Assembly: GCA_937978655.1 (NCBI GenBank)
Contig: CALJUX010000035.1
Location: 1 to 20,589, forward strand
Length of the DNA stretch: 20,589 bases
Source of the DNA: an uncultured Chromatiaceae bacterium
GTDB lineage: Bacteria > Pseudomonadota > Gammaproteobacteria > Enterobacterales > Alteromonadaceae
Direction of reading: 5' to 3'
Part shown: piece after piece, positions 1 through 8,117 of the stretch
Layout: each line of letters begins with the position of its first letter
How positions within the stretch are numbered: position 1 is the stretch's first letter
Position numbers and translations under genes: made by a program
The notes under the pieces: model-generated
Database searches by the model: none
Seen by the model: only the letters and a program-made list of their open reading frames with translations
What the model was told of the DNA's origin: nothing

Positions 1-1
1 G

Positions 2-3000
2 CAGGGCTGGCCTCATTTCCTGGATAAGCCAAAAGAACCGTTCTATCGGACCTTAACAGAAGCAAGCCAAGCAACCATCGCACTCGGCATTACTAAACTC
101 TCTGAATACAAAATACGTTACAAAGAAGACCCACGCCTGCCCGCAAGCCCCGCTCAGGTATATAAAGCAGAATGGCAGGACTGGCCTCATTTCCTGGGGA
201 AACCAAAAGTACAATTCTATCAGACCCTCGCAGATGCAAACCAAGCGACCATTGAGCTAGGTATTACTTCTTACACTGAATACTCCCGACGGTACAAAGA
301 AGACTCTAAGTTACCGAGTGCACCAGATCTGTTTTATGCCGCAGAATGGAAATCCTGGAGTGATTTCTGTTTACCCCAAAAAATAAAAACACTCAAAGAA
401 CTCAAACAAGCCAGTAAAGTTCTTCAAATTAAAGATTCACGGGAATACCGGGAAGCAAGAAAAAATTACAAAATACTACCGGCACATCCAGAACGATTTG
501 AGGGTTGGGTCAATTGGTACGAGTTGCTTGATATACCTATACCTTACGAATATCAAGAACTGGTTGCTATGGTTAGAAAGGCCAGATGCGAGAACTTAAA
601 GGATTATAAGAAATTCCGGGCTGAATCAGCTGACCCAAGAATACCGTCATCACCATTTGAAACATACGAAAAATCTGGCTGGACAAATACCTATGACTTC
701 TTCGGCAAACCTAGACCTTACCAAACTAGGTTCCTTGATGGTGAGTGGGAAGGATGGGCTGTATGTATAACTGCATTCTTAAAACAAGCGCGTGGCGGCG
801 GAACAAAACAGCAAGAGCTTTGCCAATTTGTTCGGGATTATATTCAGGCCGAGGGGCTTGATAACTCACCATATGATTTTCTGACCCGCACCAAGGTAAA
901 CGTTAGACCATTACTGGACTTACTAAACCAATTACCTGTACACAAGAAAAAACGACAACTGTATTCAATTAATGAGTTCCTGGATTGGATTATTCAGACA
1001 GAACTTACCATTGAGGACGAACATACTGGTGAAACTTTGCGCATTAAAAATGCTGCAAATCCTTTTAAACACATCAACTTTGATAATGAGCAACATGTTC
1101 CAACAATCAACGAAACAAACAAACCATCTTTGCCTTATCAGTTTGTAAAGACTGGCAGAGATTGGATTTTCCCGGTTGATTCTGTGTTGAAATCTACCTC
1201 GTACACTGAGCTCACGCACTTACACAAATTTACGGCTGATTGGCTCCATATTTCAGATCCAACCATGTTGGACCATAGCGATCCAGAATGCGTGACAAAA
1301 ACCGAACGTGATAAGGTTTATTTGTGGAACCCGATATTCTGGACTTACACCTATGCATTAATGCAGCTCCCCGCACGTGGTATGCAAATTATATATTGTG
1401 ACTCCGGCGAAATGGATGAAGAAATACCTGACTTCAAGGATGCGAATCTATTTTGGATGACGAACCCGTCTAAAAAGGCAGGACTGACCAAAAGACAAGG
1501 GATGATTTACAAAACGGAGAATGGCGATTTCGGCGTTCACTACACATCTAACAAAACGCAACTATTTGGCGAAGGTTTCGATATTCCCTACATGCCAATA
1601 GAGCTTGCTTACTGGCTTATCAAACTGCGTAAGTGGCAACAAAAGTATAACCCCGTTGACATGCCAACACCTTGGCTAAAATGCAAACGCACCAAACTGA
1701 ATGAAATTCAGCGCAATTATAAAGGCGCAAACTGTTTTCTGTTCAGAGATATGTACGACACTGAACCAGGTACATTCAGCGGACGACTCGCAGACCGACT
1801 AGCCGCTACATTGTTTTTCGCAGTAAAGGACGAAGCAACTTTTGCAACATACAAAGATTGCAGCTTCAAAGAAATTGGCAATCAACTTGATGAGACGCGA
1901 TCGTTCGCTTTAAAGCATTTCAGCTCAAGTTTTACGCCGCACTCTATGAGGGTCAGTCTGATTAACGCCTATGCGTTCGAATTTGGCTTGCCTATTGAAG
2001 TCATCGTAAAGCTAGTTGGACATGCCTCAATAGTCATGACTTTGTATTATGTGAAAAGCGGCTTGGTTAGGCAAAAAGTTGAACTTGGTGAAAAACAGGC
2101 ATTTAAAAACGCCCGGGAAAAAGCTCAGCGCTTCCTCGATGAGAAAGGCATCGAAGAGTTCAGGACGCAACTAACGGCAAACAATCCGGAGTTCCTAAAC
2201 TCCCTTAGTAACAGACATCCTTCAAGTGCTTACTTATGGAAGGACTTCGGAATTTGTCCCGTCGGTGGTAATAGCTGCGGTAGTGGCGGAGACATCGTTG
2301 TAGTTGGTGCAAATCTTTACAACCCTGTACCTGCTGGCTATCTAGGGGAACAAAACTGTCCGCGTTGCAGATTTTTTGTTACCGGCCCTGCATTTTTGAT
2401 AGGTCAAGTAGCCCTTTACAATGAAATTACCCTCGCTTTGACATCGCAATCATTGCGGCATAGTGAATTGCAGCAAGAATTAACGGATGTTTCTAATAGA
2501 ATCGAAATTATTTCTCATCAACAATATGAGCAACTCAAAACCGGTAGTGTCACTTCAAAGTCAGTTCCTGAAAAAGAGGTACTGCAGGCAAAACGTAGAA
2601 AACTCAATTCGGAAATAGAAACCAGAGCGAAAAAGATGGATATGTTATTCACAGATCTCAACTTTCTGTATCGACACATTCAAAACAGCCGAGTCATTAC
2701 CAAAAATCTCAAACCTACAGAGTCAAACAAACTGATGCTAGTTGTTCCAGATGAGCTGGATTTCGATATAGGCCTGGAAGAAAGTACTCACTTCCGCTTG
2801 CTCTCTGAGGTTTGTGAAAACGCGGAACTGTTCCACAGCTGCAGCAATGAACTTGCATTAGCGAAGCGTAGCCAAGCCCTTGATAAGCTCATGATGCATA
2901 ATGGAATAAAGCCTCAACTATTACTGTTGGATGAAAGGGAACAAACCATTATAGGCAATCAGCTTACTCAGTTGATGTATAGCCGCGTTCAGAGCTGGGA

Positions 3001-3130
3001 AACCATCGACCGTCTGATTGATGGCGATCTGACTTTAAGAGATTTAGATAGTGACGTGCACTTGACTGCCAACGATATCAAAAAAGTTCTTTCACGCGCC
3101 AAACCCATCGGAATAGGAGAAATCAAATGA
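2..3130 (+). CDS. gmtZ: GmtZ-like giant tyrosine recombinase/integrase (5' end outside window)
   Basis: The frame is open from the left edge to the TAA/ATGA at 3128-3130; a TTG at 524 is only an internal codon, because coding continues upstream without a stop. 1042 residues are visible. Residues 1 to about 235 hold at least four degenerate repeats of about 58 residues (aromatic W..W/F.HF.GKPK.., then LGI..y.EY..RY.ED..LP..P), the phage-integrase repeat type seen in the VPA1269 family. The C-terminal half has tyrosine-recombinase residues: R459 (LPARGMQI), H647-x-x-R650 (HSMR), H674 (LVGHAS) and Y683, nine residues after H674 as in XerD. A Cys cluster follows (CPVGGNSC ... NCPRCRFFVTGP), probably a zinc site, then a coiled-coil-like helical region. 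It overlaps the next gene by ATGA. Family knowledge: GmtY-GmtZ-GmtX move Gamma-Mobile-Trio islands. The GmtZ name is inferred from architecture plus partner; the recombinase call itself is firmer. Confidence 0.8.
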   Translation, partial: QGWPHFLDKPKEPFYRTLTEASQATIALGITKLSEYKIRYKEDPRLPASPAQVYKAEWQDWPHFLGKPKVQFYQTLADANQATIELGITSYTEYSRRYKEDSKLPSAPDLFYAAEWKSWSDFCLPQKIKTLKELKQASKVLQIKDSREYREARKNYKILPAHPERFEGWVNWYELLDIPIPYEYQELVAMVRKARCENLKDYKKFRAESADPRIPSSPFETYEKSGWTNTYDFFGKPRPYQTRFLDGEWEGWAVCITAFLKQARGGGTKQQELCQFVRDYIQAEGLDNSPYDFLTRTKVNVRPLLDLLNQLPVHKKKRQLYSINEFLDWIIQTELTIEDEHTGETLRIKNAANPFKHINFDNEQHVPTINETNKPSLPYQFVKTGRDWIFPVDSVLKSTSYTELTHLHKFTADWLHISDPTMLDHSDPECVTKTERDKVYLWNPIFWTYTYALMQLPARGMQIIYCDSGEMDEEIPDFKDANLFWMTNPSKKAGLTKRQGMIYKTENGDFGVHYTSNKTQLFGEGFDIPYMPIELAYWLIKLRKWQQKYNPVDMPTPWLKCKRTKLNEIQRNYKGANCFLFRDMYDTEPGTFSGRLADRLAATLFFAVKDEATFATYKDCSFKEIGNQLDETRSFALKHFSSSFTPHSMRVSLINAYAFEFGLPIEVIVKLVGHASIVMTLYYVKSGLVRQKVELGEKQAFKNAREKAQRFLDEKGIEEFRTQLTANNPEFLNSLSNRHPSSAYLWKDFGICPVGGNSCGSGGDIVVVGANLYNPVPAGYLGEQNCPRCRFFVTGPAFLIGQVALYNEITLALTSQSLRHSELQQELTDVSNRIEIISHQQYEQLKTGSVTSKSVPEKEVLQAKRRKLNSEIETRAKKMDMLFTDLNFLYRHIQNSRVITKNLKPTESNKLMLVVPDELDFDIGLEESTHFRLLSEVCENAELFHSCSNELALAKRSQALDKLMMHNGIKPQLLLLDEREQTIIGNQLTQLMYSRVQSWETIDRLIDGDLTLRDLDSDVHLTANDIKKVLSRAKPIGIGEIK

Positions 3131-3750
3131 CAGCGGTCTCACCTGAGCAGGTTTTGGAACAGTTATGCGCAAATGCATCCGAACGCACAATCGTAACCCT
3201 TAAAGCTGTTTATCAAGTTTGCAAAGAACAACAAGAACGCGGTCTGAATGATTTTAGTTTCAGCACCATTGCACGACTCGGTAAAGGCCGGGGCGTGCCA
3301 GCAGCTCAAAGTATTCGGAACAAAACCGGAGAGCATTTTAAAACACTGATTGCGGCATTTGCAGCCGTGGCCAATTCAATCAATAAACAATCTACTAAAA
3401 ACGTTAGCTCGAAAACTTTGGCCTGGATTGACGCAATCACAGATCCAGTCCTCAAGCTTCAGGTCAACATTTTATATGCGCAAAAAAAAGAGGCGGATCG
3501 ACTAGTTCAGGCTGTTGTGCCCATAGATCAACATATTGAGATCCATGACCATGTCGGGACGTCGTCCACCAATGCTCGACTGACGGATTTGGAACGCGAA
3601 GCGCTTGAATATCTGCTGTCCGACGAGTTTCGCAGAATTGAGCGGTTGGAACATGGGCCTAACGGCAGTATAGTTCGGGTTGACACTCAAAAAACGTATT
3701 TTCCAGTGGCCACGGTTGATGCTTTGAATAAAGCCTTGCTCCATCTATAA
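3127..3750 (+). CDS. gmtX: GmtX-like accessory protein of the Gamma-Mobile-Trio
   Basis: 207 residues, ATG at 3127 overlapping the recombinase stop codon (ATGA), so translation is probably coupled. Residues 53-75 contain GKGRGVPAAQSIRNKTGEHF, a motif typical of the small partner proteins that follow tandem tyrosine recombinases (GmtX; also TnpC-like proteins of Tn554-type elements). The N-terminal part is helical and probably binds DNA; the C-terminus has no recognisable catalytic motif. Position directly behind a GmtZ-like gene is the main support for the name. Its exact role in mobilisation is not visible from sequence. It stops 18 bp before greB, so transcription of the island genes would run straight into greB. 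Confidence 0.7.
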   Translation: MTAVSPEQVLEQLCANASERTIVTLKAVYQVCKEQQERGLNDFSFSTIARLGKGRGVPAAQSIRNKTGEHFKTLIAAFAAVANSINKQSTKNVSSKTLAWIDAITDPVLKLQVNILYAQKKEADRLVQAVVPIDQHIEIHDHVGTSSTNARLTDLEREALEYLLSDEFRRIERLEHGPNGSIVRVDTQKTYFPVATVDALNKALLHL

Positions 3751-3768
3751 ACCTCTCAGGACTTTACA

Positions 3769-4251
3769 TTGAGAACCGATTTAATTACCCGTGAAGGGTT
3801 CGATAAATTAACTAAAGAATTAAACTACTTATGGCGAGAATATCGTCCTGAAATCACACAAAAAGTAACTTGGGCAGCAAGTTTAGGCGATAGATCGGAG
3901 AACGCAGACTACAAGGAAAACAAGAGGTTACTTCGGCAGATCGATTCCCGGATTCGTTTCCTGCGTAAGCGTCTAGAGGTCCTCAGAGTCGTTGAGTACT
4001 CCCCGGTTCAAGACGGCAAGGTATTTTTTGGAGCCTGGGTCGAAATAGAAAATGAAGCCGGTGAAGTTCGTAAATTTCGCATTGTTGGGCCGGATGAAAT
4101 CTATGGCCGAAACGATTACATTTCTATTGATTCCCCCATGGCAAGAGCGCTACTAAAAAAGGAAGTAGACTCTGAGGTTTTGGTGAGAACACCAACTGGA
4201 GAGCACTTGTGGTTTGTCACTGAGATAAGTTACCACGGTGCCATTGAGTAG
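3769..4251 (+). CDS. greB: Transcription elongation factor GreB
   Basis: 160 residues, near-identical in layout to E. coli GreB (158 residues). The N-terminal coiled-coil part includes WAASLGDRSENADYKENK at about residues 35-52, with the acidic tip residues D and E that stimulate RNA polymerase transcript cleavage. The C-terminal FKBP-like part carries VFFGAWVEIENEAGE and DYISIDSPMARALLKKEV. GreB rescues backtracked RNA polymerase by inserting the coiled coil in the secondary channel. The start is TTG at 3769; no in-frame ATG/GTG exists nearby and the family N-terminus (MRTDLITREG) begins exactly there. An AGGA Shine-Dalgarno lies at 3758-3761. The unusual start may result from the adjacent island junction. 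This is the only clear core-genome gene in the left half. Confidence 0.97.
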   Translation: MRTDLITREGFDKLTKELNYLWREYRPEITQKVTWAASLGDRSENADYKENKRLLRQIDSRIRFLRKRLEVLRVVEYSPVQDGKVFFGAWVEIENEAGEVRKFRIVGPDEIYGRNDYISIDSPMARALLKKEVDSEVLVRTPTGEHLWFVTEISYHGAIE

Positions 4252-5012
4252 CGCCTGAACACTTCACGTAATGCACCAATAGTTAATTACTGAATTTGCC
4301 TATACCTGATATTCAGAATATCGAATGTCAGCTTTGCCTTATTTGCAGACATTCGTTTTTTCGTGAGCTCTGAGATTCTCTTCCAAATTAGTTGGCTAAA
4401 TTCAGTTGGCCACCGCCCCCAATTGAAGTCAACGTTGAGCAGGTGTTGTAGTTCACAAACCAGTGCCAACTGACTGGATCAGATTCAGTTTCTCGACTAA
4501 CGCTAATTGCTAGCACGATCTATTCTTACGAAATTGAGCTTGATTTATCCTGATCGGCTTAACATGCTTGCAAGCGAAAAAACGAGCTTTGACTTTTAGG
4601 TCGTCGTGGCAAGTGAATCAGGAATAGCTCAAGTGCATTTACGCGCGCAGGGTGAGGACTACGAGCCCTACTTTTTACCTACAGGCGTTAAAATTTCTCT
4701 GAGTTCTTCCGGAATGGACATCGGCTTAAAGGCACTGACGTTCGACCGCCCCGTATTGCCAGATGGCAGGCGCTCAAAGATATGTCCAAAAGGTGTTTAC
4801 AACAACCGATAGTTTTGCCCGGCCATTTCGCGCCAGTCTGCCGTGCGAAGGGCCTACCAGAGCATCTTCAAGTAACTCCACATGACAGCTGACCGAGAAT
4901 ATGGGCAAACTCCGTATATGCAAAACGTCTCTCATAGGCAAGCAAGACCTTTGGTTCCATCACTATCCCTGATCAATTAAAATGCAGTTTCAGCTGTCTG
5001 CATTATGATACA
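4252..5012. other. Gene-poor stretch between greB and the metal-resistance locus
   Basis: Apart from the hairpin repeat at 4322-4366 and a 10-bp palindrome GCTTGCAAGC at 4565-4574, I see little. A GTG-started frame at 4606-4812 would encode 68 residues (ending RSKICPKGVYNNR). It has no recognisable domain and no convincing Shine-Dalgarno, so I do not call it a gene; it could be debris of a lost one. A -10-like TATGAT at 5004-5009 probably serves the downstream MerR gene. Confidence 0.5.
4322..4366 (+). repeat. Hairpin direct repeat copy 1 (also a candidate greB terminator)
   Basis: A 45-bp unit matches 18147-18191 at 40 of 45 positions by eye, including the identical 16-mer GCTTTGCCTTATTTGC. 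Here it forms a perfect 8-bp stem, CGAATGTC (4322-4329) with GACATTCG (4348-4355), around an 18-nt loop, followed by TTTTT. It lies about 70 bp after greB and could be its rho-independent terminator. The conserved loop is not needed for termination, so common descent or a recombination site is also possible. Confidence 0.75.
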
Positions 5013-5019
5013 TTACTGG

Positions 5020-5038
5020 TTAAAGTAACTTTAGAGTT
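5020..5038 (+). promoter_or_regulatory. MerR-type operator 1, before the regulator gene
   Basis: TTAAAGTAACTTTAGAGTT matches the second operator at 5484-5502 at 16 of 19 positions and contains the dyad TAAAGT-A-ACTTTA. It lies between a TATGAT -10-like box (5004-5009) and the start of the regulator at 5050. No -10 box follows it, so binding here should repress rather than activate: autorepression is inferred. Confidence 0.65.
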
Positions 5039-5049
5039 GGTGAAAGGCA

Positions 5050-5469
5050 ATGAAAATTGGTGAACTGGCGGCGCTGGCCGGATGTGAAACAGAAACCATC
5101 CGATTTTATGAAAAGCAGGGATTGTTAGCCGCTCCTGCAAGGACCGCCTCCGGATATCGGACCTATCAGCAGCGCCATCTCGAAGATTTGCAGTTTATCC
5201 GGCATTGCCGGGCCTTTGATATGAGTCTGTCGTTGGTCCGGCAACTCCTGAAGTTTCGTGAAGCTCCCAGCCAACCTTGTGGGCAGGTCAATACGCTGAT
5301 CGATGAGCAATTGAGGCATTTAGACACGCAATTAACCCAACTTCATCAATTAAAAGCGGATTTGCAGGCGTTACGGACGCTCTGCCAGAATGACCATCAG
5401 GTCAAAGACTGTGAGATCCTGAAAAATCTGGTGCATCCATGTACCAGTGATTGTGTACAACATCGGTGA
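5050..5469 (+). CDS. cadR: MerR-family Cd(II)/Pb(II)-responsive regulator (CadR/PbrR type)
   Basis: 139 residues, ATG at 5050 with AAAGG at 5043-5047. The N-terminal winged helix-turn-helix runs over about residues 1-70 (MKIGELAALAGCETETIRFY, then SGYRTY), followed by the long dimerisation helix (about 78-110). Metal ligands fit CadR/PbrR: C77 (PSQPCGQ), C112 and C121, with eight residues between the last two. The tail has extra Cys/His residues (HPCTSDCVQH), as in CadR. It should sense Cd(II) or Pb(II), possibly Zn(II), and activate the 19-bp-spacer promoter just downstream. CadR is often divergent from its target; here both genes face the same way, each with an operator. Metal specificity cannot be fixed from sequence alone. 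Confidence 0.9.
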   Translation: MKIGELAALAGCETETIRFYEKQGLLAAPARTASGYRTYQQRHLEDLQFIRHCRAFDMSLSLVRQLLKFREAPSQPCGQVNTLIDEQLRHLDTQLTQLHQLKADLQALRTLCQNDHQVKDCEILKNLVHPCTSDCVQHR

Positions 5470-5477
5470 AAAAACTG

Positions 5478-5508
5478 TTGACCTTAAAGTGGCTTTATAG
5501 TTTTTAAT
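5478..5508 (+). promoter_or_regulatory. MerR-activated promoter with operator 2
   Basis: The -35 box TTGACC (5478-5483) and -10 box TTTAAT (5503-5508) are separated by 19 bp, the hallmark spacing of MerR-controlled promoters. The spacer TTAAAGTGGCTTTATAGTT (5484-5502) is the operator, with dyad TAAAG-tgg-CTTTA matching operator 1. It sits 30 bp before the CDF transporter and probably drives the whole 5538-12488 operon. Confidence 0.85.
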
Positions 5509-5537
5509 AGAGATATCTTGTTCAAAGTGAGGCCACC

Positions 5538-6422
5538 ATGTCAGATTGCCAATGTAAAGCTCAGGTGCAAGTCTCTGAAAATGCTCAGTTGCCTGAGTGT
5601 TCTGCATCAGATTTGCACCACAAAACCCGTTACCACATTCGCAAGATGGACTGTCCCTCAGAAGAAAATCTGATCCGGATGGCGCTTGGCGCGTTGCCAC
5701 AGGTGCAGCAGTTGCAATTTTTCCTGCAAGACCGGCAGCTTGATGTGGTGCATCAAGGCAGTCCGGACGCCATCACCCAACGTCTGGAAACATTAAATTT
5801 AGGTGCTGTACTGCAAAGCTCAGCGCCGTTTCAGGCCGACCCAACTGCGTCAGCTGATAACAGCAAAGCTGATGCTGACGAACGTAAGCTATTACTGCGA
5901 TTATTGACGATTAATGCCGTGATGTTCGTCACAGAACTTATTGTCGGAGTCTGGGCACAATCCACCGGCCTTATTGCCGACTCGTTAGATATGCTGGCCG
6001 ATGCCGCCGTCTACAGCGTTGCCTTGTTGGCTGTTGGCCTTAGTGCCACCAAAAAAGTCAGGGCTGCCCATCTTTCAGGTTGGTTGCAGGCGTTGCTTGC
6101 AGCCGGTGTGTTGTTCGAAGTAGCACGACGGTTTTGGGCTGGCACTGAACCCATGTCGACGCTGATGATTGTAATGGCGAGTGTGGCACTTATAGCGAAC
6201 ACTTTATGTCTTTATCTCATCTCACAGTCACGCAGTGACGGTGCGCATATGAAAGCGACCAAAATATTCTCGACCAATGATGTTCTGGCGAACCTCGGGG
6301 TGATTGTTGCCGGTGGCCTAGTCGCCTGGACGGGATCGGGCTATCCGGATTTAGTGATTGGCGGTATCATTGGGATAATTGTCCTTGATGGTGCAAGACG
6401 TATATTAGCGCTACGCACTTAA
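5538..6422 (+). CDS. CDF-family Cd/Zn/Co cation efflux transporter with N-terminal metal-binding-like domain
   Basis: 294 residues; GAGG Shine-Dalgarno at 5529-5532. The N-terminus is Cys/His-rich (CQC, ..CSASDLHH) and runs into an HMA-like segment with RKMDCPSEENLIRMAL (C39), as in a subgroup of CadR-linked transporters. From about residue 114 there are about six membrane segments. The second has DSLDMLAD (metal-binding D-x3-D positions) and the fifth STNDVLAN. The protein ends right after the last membrane helix, so the usual cytoplasmic C-terminal domain of CDF pumps is absent; the N-terminal domain may take its place (inference). It should exchange protons for divalent metal from cytoplasm to periplasm, feeding the CzcCBA complex encoded downstream. 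It lies directly behind the MerR-activated promoter and 14 bp before the next gene. Confidence 0.87.
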   Translation: MSDCQCKAQVQVSENAQLPECSASDLHHKTRYHIRKMDCPSEENLIRMALGALPQVQQLQFFLQDRQLDVVHQGSPDAITQRLETLNLGAVLQSSAPFQADPTASADNSKADADERKLLLRLLTINAVMFVTELIVGVWAQSTGLIADSLDMLADAAVYSVALLAVGLSATKKVRAAHLSGWLQALLAAGVLFEVARRFWAGTEPMSTLMIVMASVALIANTLCLYLISQSRSDGAHMKATKIFSTNDVLANLGVIVAGGLVAWTGSGYPDLVIGGIIGIIVLDGARRILALRT

Positions 6423-6436
6423 CATAAAGGATTGTT

Positions 6437-6784
6437 GTGTCTAAATATTCCCGATGGATATTGTGGTTTATGTTTACGATTATGCTTAATCATGCTTTTG
6501 TAGCCTGTGACAGCATTGTCGTACATTTACCGACAGAACATCATAATCTGATTTCTTTCGGGGATAATGCTGCGCACCAACACAATGAACATCAAACATC
6601 TCACGCCAATGAGGCCGTCAATGATGTTGACGACCCACATGAGCCCCATGTGCATGTGATGTGTTTTGTCGCTTATATGACAAGCGCAGCGGCAGAGTCC
6701 GTTGTTCAGACCATTGTTCCGTTTTCCCGTGCTGAAGCCTTCAGCATGACGTACGCTCCTGCTGTGCCCCCGCCAAATGCCTGA
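6437..6784 (+). CDS. His-rich small exported protein of unknown function in the metal operon
   Basis: 115 residues starting at GTG 6437, preceded by AAAGGA at 6426-6431. A hydrophobic N-terminal segment (about residues 6-24, WILWFMFTIMLNHAFVA) suggests export; FVAC resembles but does not match a good lipobox. Residues 34-74 are rich in His, Asp and Glu (EHHN, HQHNEHQTSH, DDPHEPHVHV), which fits periplasmic divalent-metal binding. The place between a CDF transporter and CzcC recalls CzcI-like small proteins of other czc operons, but I see no sequence match that would justify that name. Metal buffering or sensing is inference only. Confidence 0.7.
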   Translation: MSKYSRWILWFMFTIMLNHAFVACDSIVVHLPTEHHNLISFGDNAAHQHNEHQTSHANEAVNDVDDPHEPHVHVMCFVAYMTSAAAESVVQTIVPFSRAEAFSMTYAPAVPPPNA

Positions 6785-6835
6785 GATCATCGTTTTTAGT
6801 TAACAACGTGATTTTACATTTGACGGAGAATTTCT

Positions 6836-8113
6836 ATGTCCCGCCCTTATTGCAAAGGCGCTGTTGCCTTGGCATTGCTGTGTGTCGCATCTTTTTCGGT
6901 GACGGCGCAAGAGCTTGCGATCACTACAGCGTTAGAAAGAACTTTAACGAGCAGTCCACAACTGCAACTTTATCCTTATCAGCTTCGGATTGATGAAGCT
7001 AAAACCCTACAAGCTGGTCTTAAACCAAACCCTGAGCTTGGTGTTTCTGTGGAGAACGTCCTTGGAAATGGCAGCCTCAGCGGCGTTAAAAGCGCAGAGC
7101 TTACGCTGACACTGAGTCAGCTCATTGAACTTGGCGACAAGCGTCAGCGCCGTCTGGAGAGCGCAAGTGCAGGGAAAGCACTGACACAGGCCCAATACGA
7201 ACTCGACCGGGTGGATGTTCTGGCCAAAACCATGACCGACTATCTGGATGTGTTGGAATTGCAGACGGTGCGCAGCTGGACCGCTGAACGCCTGGTGATG
7301 GAGCAAAACGCACTGCAGGTCGCGACAGAGCGGTCACGGGCAGGACTAGTCACTGACGCGGATGTATTGCGGCTGAAAAGTCGGGTGCTCAAAAGCCAGA
7401 TGGATTTAAAAGCGCTCAAAGCCGAACTGCAGGTTGCAGTACGCCAGTTAGCCGCCAATTGGTCCAATGAACCGGATTTCGATACGGTGCAGGGGCAGTT
7501 GGCGGTGTTGCCGATGCTGCCATCGCTCAATGAGATGCTGGCAGCGCTTGATAGCTCGCCACAACTTGGGTTCTATCTGACACAGGAGCGTTTGGCGGGC
7601 ACGCTGCAAAACCTGGCGATCGCCAATGGCCAAACCGACCTTACAGTCGGGGCTGGGGTGCGCCGTAACGAGCAGCTGAATGAGAATGCGTTTGTGCTCA
7701 GTGTCAGCATGCCTCTGGCACTTTCAAACCCCAATGCCGGTGAGATTGAAGCAGCGAGGGTGACTTCAGAGCGTTCAGCGCATCAGTTAAAGCTCAGTCG
7801 TCAGCAATTGCAGCTCTCTACGGGCCGGTTATATCAGCAATTAACCCTGCTTTCAGAGCAAATCCATGATCAGCAACAGGCCATTCTTCCGGCGGCGGAG
7901 TCGGTCGTGCAAAGCACACTTAAAGGGTATGAGACCGGCATCTTTGATATGACGGATTTGCTCTCTGCCCATGAAGATTTGCTAAGCGCCAAACGCAACA
8001 TGATTGACGCTCAGGCCCAGTTTCACCGTCAGTTAGTCGAACTCGAACGTCTGGTGGGAATGCCTTTAGTGGTCAACGGACCTGCTGCATTACCATCCCG
8101 CATGAAGGAATAA
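6836..8113 (+). CDS. czcC: CzcC-like outer membrane efflux channel (TolC family)
   Basis: 425 residues, ATG at 6836 with GGAG at 6825-6828. An N-terminal signal peptide (ALALLCVASFSVTAQ) is followed by the two long alpha-helical repeats of outer membrane factors. Typical pieces are LKPNPELGVSVEN, SQLIELGDKRQRR, the heptad-rich helices around 110-210, and a second half with YETGIFDMTDLLSAHEDLL and a C-terminal RLVGM. It would form the trimeric outer membrane duct of the CzcCBA tripartite pump. The order C-B-A, with 4- and 9-bp gaps, and the pump's HME-RND signature support Czc rather than multidrug OMF. Confidence 0.92.
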   Translation: MSRPYCKGAVALALLCVASFSVTAQELAITTALERTLTSSPQLQLYPYQLRIDEAKTLQAGLKPNPELGVSVENVLGNGSLSGVKSAELTLTLSQLIELGDKRQRRLESASAGKALTQAQYELDRVDVLAKTMTDYLDVLELQTVRSWTAERLVMEQNALQVATERSRAGLVTDADVLRLKSRVLKSQMDLKALKAELQVAVRQLAANWSNEPDFDTVQGQLAVLPMLPSLNEMLAALDSSPQLGFYLTQERLAGTLQNLAIANGQTDLTVGAGVRRNEQLNENAFVLSVSMPLALSNPNAGEIEAARVTSERSAHQLKLSRQQLQLSTGRLYQQLTLLSEQIHDQQQAILPAAESVVQSTLKGYETGIFDMTDLLSAHEDLLSAKRNMIDAQAQFHRQLVELERLVGMPLVVNGPAALPSRMKE

Positions 8114-8117
8114 CAAT

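Noticed and set aside
524..529. TTG at 524 as the start of the recombinase
   Set aside because: The same frame is open to base 2 and encodes repeat units matching those after 524, so the gene begins outside the window.
4287..4469. Minus-strand 60-residue frame after greB
   Set aside because: It runs through the hairpin repeat and has no recognisable protein features.
4606..4812. 68-residue GTG-started frame
   Set aside because: No Shine-Dalgarno, no known domain and no supporting neighbours; treated as probable debris.
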